This document shows positions 19,941 to 27,718 of a stretch of DNA of 64,000 nucleotides, one piece after another (position 1 is the first letter of the stretch; the number at the start of each line of letters is the position of its first letter). The DNA lies in NCBI GenBank assembly GCA_945285405.1, contig CALYQJ010000002.1, positions 87,218-151,217 on the forward strand. Reading direction: 5' to 3'. The notes under the pieces were generated by a model. The model was not told the DNA's origin and searched no databases. It worked only from the letters and a program-made list of their open reading frames with translations. Source of the DNA: an uncultured Lactobacillaceae bacterium (GTDB taxonomy: Bacteria; Bacillota; Bacilli; Lactobacillales; Lactobacillaceae). Both the position numbers and the translations under genes were made by a program.

Positions 19941-20236
19941 TAAATCTTACCCATTGATTGCAAAAAATAAAGAATAAAAGCCATAATATCAATAAAAGCA
20001 GCAAAGTAAATATTATAAAAATCTAACTTTTTTAAATCTGACCGTTCTATATTAAATAAAGAAACTGTTGAAACTAAAACCATTACAAGAATTGGTAAAT
20101 AAACATTACGATGAAGATTAAATCCAATAATTAGAAAAATTGTGCATAATCCAACAATAAGCCAAGATAACATTTTAATCGTACTATTATTTACTCTTGT
20201 TTTATCTTTTTGATTAATATCTTTTTTTTCGACCAT
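19940..20236 (-). CDS. Small membrane protein, unknown function
   Basis: A 98-residue protein: polar, basic N terminus, then three hydrophobic segments (about 23-41, 46-62, 74-92) and a short tail. No family recognised. Coupled to recX by a one-base overlap. Start ATG at 20236. Confidence 0.65.
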   Translation of the reverse strand: MVEKKDINQKDKTRVNNSTIKMLSWLIVGLCTIFLIIGFNLHRNVYLPILVMVLVSTVSLFNIERSDLKKLDFYNIYFAAFIDIMAFILYFLQSMGKI

Positions 20237-20251
20237 ATTACCCCTCTACTT

Positions 20252-20280
20252 TTGAATCTTAATCTTTTACATGATAGCAT
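20252..20280 (+). promoter_or_regulatory. Possible promoter of nucleoside deoxyribosyltransferase gene
   Basis: TTGAAT (20252-20257), 17-base spacer, TAGCAT (20275-20280). Each hexamer matches consensus at 4 of 6 positions; placed about 50 bases before the ATG. Confidence 0.4.
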
Positions 20281-20327
20281 GTAGCATGATGATTTTTCAT
20301 CAATCTCTCCAAAGAAAGAAGTAAAAA

Positions 20328-20801
20328 ATGAAAATATATTTTGCTAATGGCCTTTTCAGCCAAGCCGACCAAAATTTTAATGCTGAATTAGCACAAAAGA
20401 TTAGAAACATTAATTCAACAATTGATTTATATTTACCACAAGAAAATCAAACAATTAATGATAAAAATCTATATGCTGATTCGAAAATGATTGCTGAAGG
20501 CGACACTAAAAAACTACTTGAAGCTGATTTGATGGTTGCAATTCTTGATGGTGTAAACTTAGATGCTGGAGTTGCAGCTGAAATTGGTGTAGCTTATGCT
20601 AAAAATATTCCAATTATTGGATTTTACAGTGATACTCGCCAGCTAGGAGCAACAAATTCACAAAAAATTAAAGCTTTACAAGACATTGCTGAAAATCAAT
20701 TCTTTTACATTAATTTATATGTAATAGGTTTAATCAAACTAAACGGTAAAGTTGTTAATAATGAAGCTGATTTATTATCTGCTATAAAAGCAAAAATTTA
20801 A
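20328..20801 (+). CDS. Nucleoside 2-deoxyribosyltransferase
   Basis: Transfers 2-deoxyribose between nucleobases in deoxynucleoside salvage, a typical lactobacillus activity. The protein (157 aa) starts MKIYFANGLFSQADQ and has the catalytic block LDGVNLDAGVAAEIGVAYA with Glu85 as the likely nucleophile and Asp74/Asp79 nearby; the C-terminal Asn-Tyr region matches the family. Length is normal. A weak ribosome site (GAAAGAAG) precedes the ATG. It is a stand-alone gene, divergent from the recX cluster. Confidence 0.9.
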   Translation: MKIYFANGLFSQADQNFNAELAQKIRNINSTIDLYLPQENQTINDKNLYADSKMIAEGDTKKLLEADLMVAILDGVNLDAGVAAEIGVAYAKNIPIIGFYSDTRQLGATNSQKIKALQDIAENQFFYINLYVIGLIKLNGKVVNNEADLLSAIKAKI

Positions 20802-20937
20802 TATTACATTATTTCATAGACGTTACATCACCCATCAGTTAAATTACAAAAACTTTTCCTTATATCGTTTTTAATTGTTTTTAGAATAGTTGCGTTATAC
20901 CCTTGGTCTATGCAAAAAAACGATAAAGGAGAAATTT

Positions 20938-22077
20938 TTGAAAGTTAATAAAACAATCATTTCACTAATCGCATTTATATCAGTTTCAGGAGTTACAAAA
21001 GGCTCTCTTACCAATTTAACTCCAGATAAAGTTCAAGCCGTAACTTTTAAAAGTGATGAAATTCAATACTCAGCTCAAAGCGGAGATTTTTTCGTTAGTT
21101 ACATTCCTGGCTATGCAATTGCTGTTTATGAAAAACCAGCAGTTTTACCAAAGCCAACAGGTCAAACTTTACCTCATGGTTCTGCTTGGAAAGTATCAAG
21201 ACAAGCTCTTGTGGGTGGTAAATGGTATTATCAGGTAGGTAAAAATCAATGGGTTCAAGCAACTTACATGTCCCGTAAGCAACCTGAAATTAGTACTGCT
21301 TCTAATTTAGGAGGAACAATGTACGTAAATTATGAACCTAATGCAAGTATTGCTGTTTATGAAGCACCTGCAAATCTTCCTAAACCAAATGGCCAATATT
21401 TAAAACATGGAACTGCTTGGAAAGTATTCCAACAAGTTACAACTTCTAATGGTAAAAGTTATATTAAAGTTGGTGAAAACCAATGGGTTCAGGCTAATTA
21501 TATGAGCCAAAATCAACCAGAAATTATTGCTAGCTCTGCTTTAAGTGGAACAATGTATGTAAACTATAAAAATAATGCAAGTATTGCTGTTTTTTCTAGA
21601 CCAGCAAATTATCCAGCATTAACTCAGAAATACTTACCTAATGGTTCTGGTTGGAGAGTATTCAGACAAGTTACAACTTCTAATGGACGTAGATTTATTC
21701 AAGTTGGCAATGGACAATGGGTTCAAGCTGATTACATGAGCTGGAATCAACCGGTTATCCATCAGCAACAATCTTATCCTCAACAATCTAATCCAGTTGT
21801 TCAATCACCTTCTCGAGTAATGGTTGCCACTGCATATGATCCTCGAGTTTTAGGTAATTATACTTTTGGATATGATACAGTTGCTGCTAATTTAAATGTA
21901 TTTCCTCGTGGTACTAAATTACAAATCACTTTTAGAGATGGTACTACTAAGAATTACGTTGTTAGAGATACCGGTGGTTTTGCAGCAGCTAATCCAAATC
22001 AATTAGATATTGCGATGCCTAATGCTCAAGCTATTCAATTTGGTAGACAAACAATTACTGTTCGTGTAATTAATTAA
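20938..22077 (+). CDS. Secreted protein with three SLAP-like repeats and C-terminal 3D domain
   Basis: A 379-aa exported protein. The signal peptide has a hydrophobic core near residues 5-20 and a likely cleavage after VQA (about 33). Three repeats of about 78 residues follow (SxAVYxxPANLPKP...LPHGxAWKVxxQ...GKNQWVQAxYMSxxQPEI), a wall-binding/SLAP-like pattern. A Gln/Ser/Pro linker leads to a C-terminal 3D domain (about 285-379) with TAYDP, VFPRGTKL, VRDTGGF and LDIAMP, the fold used by MltA-like and resuscitation-type peptidoglycan enzymes. The start is TTG at 20938, 7 bases after AAAGGAG; the frame opens earlier at 20890 without a ribosome site. It may be a peptidoglycan lytic transglycosylase; the activity is inferred. 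Confidence 0.85.
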   Translation: MKVNKTIISLIAFISVSGVTKGSLTNLTPDKVQAVTFKSDEIQYSAQSGDFFVSYIPGYAIAVYEKPAVLPKPTGQTLPHGSAWKVSRQALVGGKWYYQVGKNQWVQATYMSRKQPEISTASNLGGTMYVNYEPNASIAVYEAPANLPKPNGQYLKHGTAWKVFQQVTTSNGKSYIKVGENQWVQANYMSQNQPEIIASSALSGTMYVNYKNNASIAVFSRPANYPALTQKYLPNGSGWRVFRQVTTSNGRRFIQVGNGQWVQADYMSWNQPVIHQQQSYPQQSNPVVQSPSRVMVATAYDPRVLGNYTFGYDTVAANLNVFPRGTKLQITFRDGTTKNYVVRDTGGFAAANPNQLDIAMPNAQAIQFGRQTITVRVIN

Positions 22078-22090
22078 AAATAATTTTTTA

Positions 22091-22120
22091 AAAAACTTGT
22101 CTTTTGACAAGTTTTTTTTT
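22091..22120 (+). terminator. Bidirectional terminator between the 3D-domain gene and mvaS
   Basis: Eleven-bp stem (22091-22101 with 22106-22116, TTTT loop) followed by a T run on the plus strand and a T-rich tract on the minus strand. It can serve both convergent units. Confidence 0.85.
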
Positions 22121-22141
22121 TACGAAATATTTTGTTTTATT

Positions 22142-23299
22142 TTAAGCTTGCTCATAAAACCTTTCACCATTTTTGATAAACTTCAAATAAAAGTCCCCCT
22201 GTCTGATTCCCTCAGAATTAAATGTTTGATTTAAATTAGTGGTAGTTTCTCGATATAGATTTTCATATTCTTCTACTGAAATTGCTTTTCGATTTATAAA
22301 TAAATTTTCAATTTCCGGAATTTTCAATACTTGCTGTACTTTTAAAACATAAAATTCACCCTGGGCACCAGAACCATAACTGTACATTCCTAACAAGTCG
22401 CCACTACTAAAATTTCCTTGAAGCATATTTGAAATTAAATTTAAATATAAAGAACCTGTATAAATATTACCAATTTCTGCATTTAGGGCTTTACCTTGAT
22501 TAAATAATTTGACCCATTCCTCATATGTTGATAATGATACTTGGTCTTTTACTTTTTCTAAACCTTTTAGTCCAATTTTAGTATATGGTAAATGAAAATT
22601 AATAAGCTTTATTTCTTCTGGTATTAAATCTTGTTTCTTAAAAAAATCTTGAAAAACCTGATAAAAGAAATTTAAATAACTTTGATTAGACAGTTGACCT
22701 TGAACAATAGCTGCATTTTGTCCCTGTGGACGATAAAAATCTGCAATGTTTTTTGCATAATAAGCGGGTTGACCAAAAGGCGATAAAGCAATATTTGAGC
22801 TATCTTCCACCATCATTGCAATACTACCTGCACCTTGAGTAACTTCACCTTTAGTTTTTAAACCATAGCGCGCAATATCACTAGTAACTACAATTATTTT
22901 TGTTTCAGGATGAAGAGCAACTTGTGCAAAAGCTAGTGCTAAAGCTGCTGTTCCTCCATAACAAGCTTCCTTAATTTCAAAATAACGACCATTATCTGGT
23001 AATTGTAATGTATCAATCAAATTTAATGATGCAGCTTTAGATTCATCAGTACTACTTTCAGTAGCCCAGATTACCATTTTAATCTGAGATTTTTCTCGAT
23101 CATCTAAATCCGTAATAAGACGTTTAACAGCATTTAAACCTAAAGATACCGCATCCTCATTACCACCAACTACAGCCATTTTTTCTTGTCCTAATCCAAT
23201 CAAATATTTTTGTGGATCTTCACGACGAGCTACCGCTAAATCCCTCATTTTAACGTATCTTTGAGGAAAGTACCCAGTAATTTTACTAATTCCAATCAT
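22142..23299 (-). CDS. mvaS: Hydroxymethylglutaryl-CoA synthase
   Basis: Condenses acetyl-CoA with acetoacetyl-CoA in the mevalonate route to isoprenoids. Catalytic Cys113 lies in EACYGGTAAL; Glu81 in ATESSTDESKA is the general acid/base; the substrate His lies in INFHLPYTK. Length 385 aa is typical of Gram-positive enzymes. It overlaps the mvaA stop by one base and is last in a three-gene mevalonate operon. The shared terminator follows. Confidence 0.95.
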   Translation of the reverse strand: MIGISKITGYFPQRYVKMRDLAVARREDPQKYLIGLGQEKMAVVGGNEDAVSLGLNAVKRLITDLDDREKSQIKMVIWATESSTDESKAASLNLIDTLQLPDNGRYFEIKEACYGGTAALALAFAQVALHPETKIIVVTSDIARYGLKTKGEVTQGAGSIAMMVEDSSNIALSPFGQPAYYAKNIADFYRPQGQNAAIVQGQLSNQSYLNFFYQVFQDFFKKQDLIPEEIKLINFHLPYTKIGLKGLEKVKDQVSLSTYEEWVKLFNQGKALNAEIGNIYTGSLYLNLISNMLQGNFSSGDLLGMYSYGSGAQGEFYVLKVQQVLKIPEIENLFINRKAISVEEYENLYRETTTNLNQTFNSEGIRQGDFYLKFIKNGERFYEQA

Positions 23300-24534
23300 T
23301 AAGTTTGCTCCTTTTTTATATTTTCATTAATTTTACGTGCGGTTAAAGTATCAAATTTTTTTATACGAATCATTTCTGCAACTACACGATTAATACTATC
23401 TAAACCAACACCCGCATTTAATGCAATAGATTTAGCCTGTAAACGCATATGACCTTCTTGTATCCCATCTGTAACCAAAGCTAATAAAGCCGAAAAATTA
23501 CTTGATAAACCCACAGCCATTAAAACATGACTTAATTCTGTTGAATTATTAGTCTTTAATAATGACAAAAAGTTTCTAGCATCGGGATGGGTTGAAATTG
23601 CCCCACCTACTGTCCCAATAGGCAGATATCCCTTAAAAGTACCGACAAGATTCCCTTTTAATATTTTCCAACAGGTTAATGAGTATTGCTGGTTTTCAAT
23701 CAAATAGGCGTTCATTGCAGCATTCACTGCTCGATCATCATTTCCAGTAGCAATTACCGCCCCAATTAAACCGTTCATTACTCCCTTATTATTTGTAGTA
23801 GCTCTAGGTAAATTAAATCGACCGATATCAGATAATTGTTCTATTTTTTTAGCAGCATCGATTCCTATAGTATCTATAGGAATCTTAGCTTGTGCTTTAA
23901 AAGGTTCTCCAGAAGGTAAATTGGAAAGAATTGCGCTTACTATTTCTCCACCGGTAATTTTTGAGATAACTGGCGCTAATTTTTCAACAATTGTATCAAC
24001 CAAGTTAGCACCCATTGCTTCGCCTGTATCAATAATTACAGTAACTACTAATAATTCATTAAAATCATTAAAAGTCAACCTTTTAATACCACCACCCCGT
24101 TTAACTAAATTAGGGACAGCCGATTCACCAATTTGTTTTAATTCAGTTTCTTTTAAACGTAACCGCTTTAAATTTAACGTCATTTTGTCTTTACAATTAA
24201 TAAAAATTTGACCTGAAACTGGAAGCTTTTCTCCAGTTACAATGATGCCTTTATTTTCATTAACATAATGAGTCGCTTTATTTAAAGCTGCAACAACTGA
24301 GGGTTCATAAGTTGCAATTGGTATTAAATACTTTTTACCGTTAACTTTTAATCCTTTAACTAAACCAACAGGTAAATGAAATTGTGAAATAACATTTTCG
24401 GTAAAAATAGATAGTTGTTTTTCATTTAAGTTGAAAGATCTTATTAAATTTTGAGCAATATTTGGTATGACTAATCCTTCATTGACTAAATTTTGCCAAC
24501 GTTCCTGGATCCCTAGCTGATAAAATTTTTTCAT
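23299..24534 (-). CDS. mvaA: Hydroxymethylglutaryl-CoA reductase (class II)
   Basis: Makes mevalonate from HMG-CoA. Class II bacterial enzyme by length (411 aa) and motifs: ENKGIIVTGEKLPVSGQ substrate loop, DTGEAMGANLVDTIVEK near the cofactor site, TGNDDRAVNAA with the catalytic Asp region, and DGIQEGHMRLQAKSIA with the catalytic His. It overlaps the thiolase stop by 4 bases (ATGA) and mvaS by one base, indicating a tightly coupled operon. Confidence 0.94.
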   Translation of the reverse strand: MKKFYQLGIQERWQNLVNEGLVIPNIAQNLIRSFNLNEKQLSIFTENVISQFHLPVGLVKGLKVNGKKYLIPIATYEPSVVAALNKATHYVNENKGIIVTGEKLPVSGQIFINCKDKMTLNLKRLRLKETELKQIGESAVPNLVKRGGGIKRLTFNDFNELLVVTVIIDTGEAMGANLVDTIVEKLAPVISKITGGEIVSAILSNLPSGEPFKAQAKIPIDTIGIDAAKKIEQLSDIGRFNLPRATTNNKGVMNGLIGAVIATGNDDRAVNAAMNAYLIENQQYSLTCWKILKGNLVGTFKGYLPIGTVGGAISTHPDARNFLSLLKTNNSTELSHVLMAVGLSSNFSALLALVTDGIQEGHMRLQAKSIALNAGVGLDSINRVVAEMIRIKKFDTLTARKINENIKKEQT

Positions 24535-25643
24535 TGATTATGTACCAAAATTGCGCATGCCATTCCCCCACCAATACATAGAGAAGCGATGCCAAATTCT
24601 AAATTTTTTCGTTTTAAATTATGAACTAAAGTTGTAAGTATCCTTGCACCACTGGCTCCCAAGGGGTGACCTAAAGCAAGACTACCACCACTTATATTTA
24701 ATTTTTCCATCGGTATATTAAGATCTCTAGCCACCGCAATACACTGAGCAGCAAAAGCTTCATTAATTTCAAAAAGATCAATATCACTTATTTGTAATTT
24801 ATTTTTTTTGAGTAATTTCTTTATAGCAAAATAGGGAGCATAACCCATTAATTCTGGTTTAAAACCAACTTCTTGATAATCAATAATTTGAGCTAAAGGA
24901 TCTAAAGAATACTCGTTTATACCATTTTGATTAGCCATTAATAAAAAGCTTGCTCCGTCACTTAAAGGAGCAGCATTACCTGCAGTAACTGTACCATTAG
25001 GTAAAAATACTGGTTTTAAAGTTGCTAACTGTTTTTCACTAGTATCTGGCCTAATACTTTCATCTTTAACTAAATTATTAATAAATACAACTTCAGAATC
25101 AAAATGTCCCTTTTTCCAAGCATTATCTGATTTAAGATGCGAATGTACTGCAAATTCATCTTGATCTTTTCTTGATATTTGATATTTTTGAGCAACATTT
25201 TCAGCAGTAATTCCCATATGATAGTGTCTAAAAGGATCAATCAAAGCATCATTTAACAAAGTTGACTTATTTTCTTGACCATAATTTGGAGCTTGAGACA
25301 TACTCTCTGCTCCACCTGCAATCATTAAATTAGCCTCGTTTAATTGCAGCTTTTGTGAAGCCAAATGAACTGCATATAATCCCGAACCACAAACCATATT
25401 AACAGTTTGGGCAGTAGATTCCACACCTAAGCCAGAAGACAGTGCAACCTGACGAGCAATATTTGCTCCAAGACCAGTTTGTAAAACTGTTCCCATAATT
25501 AAAGAATTAGCTACAGTATAAGTTGGTGGAAATTTTTTAATTATACTTTTTCCAAGCTCATGAACAGAAATATTTTGTAAACTTTTTCCTTTTTTCCCTA
25601 TAGTAGTTCTTTTAGCACTAATAATATAAACTGTTTTTTTCAT
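24531..25643 (-). CDS. Acetyl-CoA C-acetyltransferase (thiolase)
   Basis: Makes acetoacetyl-CoA, the first step of the mevalonate pathway. The thiolase nucleophile Cys lies in NMVCGSGLYA (about residue 86); the C-terminal active-site blocks are NEAFAAQ, GGSLALGHPLGASGAR and CIGGGMACA. At 370 aa it is slightly shorter than usual (about 390). No good ribosome site precedes the ATG. First in the operon with mvaA and mvaS, divergent from ccpA. Confidence 0.93.
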   Translation of the reverse strand: MKKTVYIISAKRTTIGKKGKSLQNISVHELGKSIIKKFPPTYTVANSLIMGTVLQTGLGANIARQVALSSGLGVESTAQTVNMVCGSGLYAVHLASQKLQLNEANLMIAGGAESMSQAPNYGQENKSTLLNDALIDPFRHYHMGITAENVAQKYQISRKDQDEFAVHSHLKSDNAWKKGHFDSEVVFINNLVKDESIRPDTSEKQLATLKPVFLPNGTVTAGNAAPLSDGASFLLMANQNGINEYSLDPLAQIIDYQEVGFKPELMGYAPYFAIKKLLKKNKLQISDIDLFEINEAFAAQCIAVARDLNIPMEKLNISGGSLALGHPLGASGARILTTLVHNLKRKNLEFGIASLCIGGGMACAILVHNQ

Positions 25644-25716
25644 AACTTTTATTTTAATAGCAAATAAATTTTTGAGATAATTTTGAATTATTTTTAAAAA
25701 AATTTTATTATTTACT

Positions 25717-25754
25717 TGGAAACGTTTTATTTTATTTTGAAAATCATGTACAAT
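25717..25754 (+). promoter_or_regulatory. ccpA promoter region with partial cre-like site
   Basis: TACAAT (25749-25754) is a plausible -10. Upstream, TGGAAACGTTTTAT (25717-25730) matches the cre pattern at 11 of 14 positions, with the AACGTT core intact, and would suit autoregulation by CcpA. No convincing -35. Confidence 0.45.
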
Positions 25755-25797
25755 GAAAAATATTACATTTTTACATAAGATTAGGAGAAAGAATACA

Positions 25798-26793
25798 ATG
25801 CAATCAAAAGTAACAATTTATGATGTAGCAAATGCAGCACATGTTTCAATGGCAACCGTAAGTCGAGTAATGAATAACAATCCAAAAGTCAAAAAAGAAA
25901 CAAAGGAACGCGTTTTAAAAGTTATTCATGATTTAAATTACCATCCTAATGCGGTAGCTCAAGGATTAGCTAGTAAAAAAACAACAACTATCGGTGTAAT
26001 TATTCCTGATTTAACCAATTCTTATTTTGCAAATTTAGCTGTAGGAATTGATGATATTGCAATGATGTATAATTATAATATTATTTTATCTAACTCAAAT
26101 GAAGATACTGAAAAGCAAAATAAAATTATTGATAATTTATTAGCAAAACAAGTCGATGGAATCATTTATATGGGTAGAAATCAAACAGAACACTTCCAAA
26201 ATGTAATTAAAGAGAGTGACACTGCGGTTGTCCTTGCGGGAACAGTTGATAATCAAAATACTCCTAGCGTTAATATTAATTATCGCAAAGCTACTCATGA
26301 TGCAACTAATTTCTTTTTAAAACAAAAGCAAAAAGTTGCTTTAGTAGTTGACAACACAAATTTTCCAATCAATGCCGAATATCGAATTCCAGGTTATCGT
26401 GATGCACTCAAAGAAAATGATATTAAATTTGATAAAAATTTAATTTTTGAAAATCATAATAGTGATAGTGTTAACAGCTCTATTTATAATAATATTTATG
26501 AAAGTGGTGCTACTGCTGCAATAGTTGATAATGATGAAACAGCATTACTTCTTTTGAACAAAGGATTTAATTTAGGAAAGAAAATTCCTGATGATTTTCA
26601 AATTATTAGTAGCAATAATACAATTGTTACTAAATATGGTCGACCAATGATATCCTCTATCACTCAACCGACCTATGATATTGGTGCGGTTGCAATGCGA
26701 ATTCTAACTAAAATCATGAATAATGAAGAGGTAAAAGAAAGACATATTTATCTTGATTATGATATTATTCATCGAGGAACAACGCGTATTTAA
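25798..26793 (+). CDS. ccpA: Catabolite control protein A
   Basis: LacI-family global regulator of carbon catabolite control, activated by HPr-Ser46-P. The N-terminal HTH reads TIYDVANAAHVSMATVSRVM, with the hinge helix NAVAQGLASKKTTTIGVIIP. The periplasmic-binding-protein-like core keeps CcpA-typical IDDIAMMYNYNIILSNS, KQVDGIIYMG and QPTYDIGAVAMRILTK. Length 332 aa is exactly typical. The frame extends to 25753, but AGGAG lies 10 bases before ATG 25798, which fits the family start. Strong cre sites elsewhere in the window are its probable targets. It lies beside a thiolase gene rather than the usual pepQ neighbour. Confidence 0.94.
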   Translation: MQSKVTIYDVANAAHVSMATVSRVMNNNPKVKKETKERVLKVIHDLNYHPNAVAQGLASKKTTTIGVIIPDLTNSYFANLAVGIDDIAMMYNYNIILSNSNEDTEKQNKIIDNLLAKQVDGIIYMGRNQTEHFQNVIKESDTAVVLAGTVDNQNTPSVNINYRKATHDATNFFLKQKQKVALVVDNTNFPINAEYRIPGYRDALKENDIKFDKNLIFENHNSDSVNSSIYNNIYESGATAAIVDNDETALLLLNKGFNLGKKIPDDFQIISSNNTIVTKYGRPMISSITQPTYDIGAVAMRILTKIMNNEEVKERHIYLDYDIIHRGTTRI

Positions 26794-26797
26794 AAAT

Positions 26798-26837
26798 AAA
26801 AAGCCTTGAGGAACCTAAGTTCTTCAGGGCTTTTTAT
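26798..26837. terminator. Bidirectional terminator between ccpA and DUF975 gene
   Basis: GC-containing inverted repeat with arms AAAAAGCCTTGAGGAAC and GTTCTTCAGGGCTTTTT and a short loop, beginning 5 bases after the ccpA stop. T-rich on both strands. Confidence 0.85.
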
Positions 26838-26857
26838 TATACTCCATAAAAATATTT

Positions 26858-27595
26858 TTACTCACTGGCTTCAACAATACCTTTAGACAATTCGTTATAA
26901 AAAGCTGCATAAGTTGCTTTTTTATAAGGTATAAGCCAAATATGACCAATTCCTAAACAAATAGATGATAAAATTTCCCATCCAATAAAACTCAATTGTA
27001 AACAAAATAACCGCCATTTATGACCATTCATTAATTCCTTGCTTTTAGTGATACAATCTAAATAAAAAATGTTACCGTTAGGATCAGTATCAGCAATATC
27101 TTTAAAAATATATTGTGCTTGAGAATAAGAATATGTCTTAATAAAACCAGGAATTATTAAAAGTAAAAGCCAAATATAAACAAATATAGCGGTTAATCTA
27201 TTAACTACGATATTACCTATAAGATAATTTTTACTAAAAATAGTAAAAGACTTTTTAAAAGTAACATTACTTTCTTCTTTTTTCCTTAACCAATCAATCG
27301 TGGTATAAACAATACCCGATTCAAATAAAACTGTTATTTTTGAAAACACAAAATTAAAAGAACCCAACATTATAATTGTTAGAAAAACATTTGACATATA
27401 TCTTTGTTGTACTGGAAAATTATCATCTAGTATAAATATTATAGATGGTATAAAAAGTAAGAAATAGATAGTTGTAGTAACTTTAAAAAATATTGGAATT
27501 AAATTTAATTTAATCGCATCAATCCATTTACCCCGATATAATTCTTTCGCCTCACTTTTTAATTGAGCCCTTGTTTTCCATTTTACTTCTTGCAT
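26858..27595 (-). CDS. DUF975 family integral membrane protein
   Basis: A 245-aa polytopic protein with the DUF975 pattern: amphipathic start KWKTRAQLKSEAKELYRGKW, about six membrane segments, the central ECxxxSKELMNGHKWRLF-like block (here ITKSKELMNGHKWRLF), and a closing GIGHIWLIPYKKATYAAFYN. The function of the family is unknown. The frame opens at ATG 27613, but a TATAAT sits just upstream of that codon. ATG 27595 has GGGAG 11 bases upstream and fits the family start. A 19-bp perfect inverted repeat lies just upstream. Confidence 0.82.
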   Translation of the reverse strand: MQEVKWKTRAQLKSEAKELYRGKWIDAIKLNLIPIFFKVTTTIYFLLFIPSIIFILDDNFPVQQRYMSNVFLTIIMLGSFNFVFSKITVLFESGIVYTTIDWLRKKEESNVTFKKSFTIFSKNYLIGNIVVNRLTAIFVYIWLLLLIIPGFIKTYSYSQAQYIFKDIADTDPNGNIFYLDCITKSKELMNGHKWRLFCLQLSFIGWEILSSICLGIGHIWLIPYKKATYAAFYNELSKGIVEASE

Positions 27596-27621
27596 AATTT
27601 TATTTTCTCCCATAAATTATA

Positions 27622-27662
27622 ATGATTTTTTATTATTTAAGTATTAAATAATAAAAAATCAT
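27622..27662. repeat. Perfect 19-bp inverted repeat upstream of DUF975 gene
   Basis: ATGATTTTTTATTATTTAA (27622-27640) and its exact complement (27644-27662) with a 3-base loop. It lies between the PBP stop and the DUF975 start, next to the DUF975 -10. It could be the PBP terminator, although no T run follows the stem, or an operator. Confidence 0.75.
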
Positions 27663-27718
27663 ACATAATAAGATAATAACAACTAAATTATACAAAGTCA
27701 ATGGTAATTCTTATTAAA

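Noticed and set aside
20271..20282. ACATG-N4-CATGT palindrome before the deoxyribosyltransferase gene
   Set aside because: Arms of 5 bases in AT-rich DNA; too short to claim an operator.
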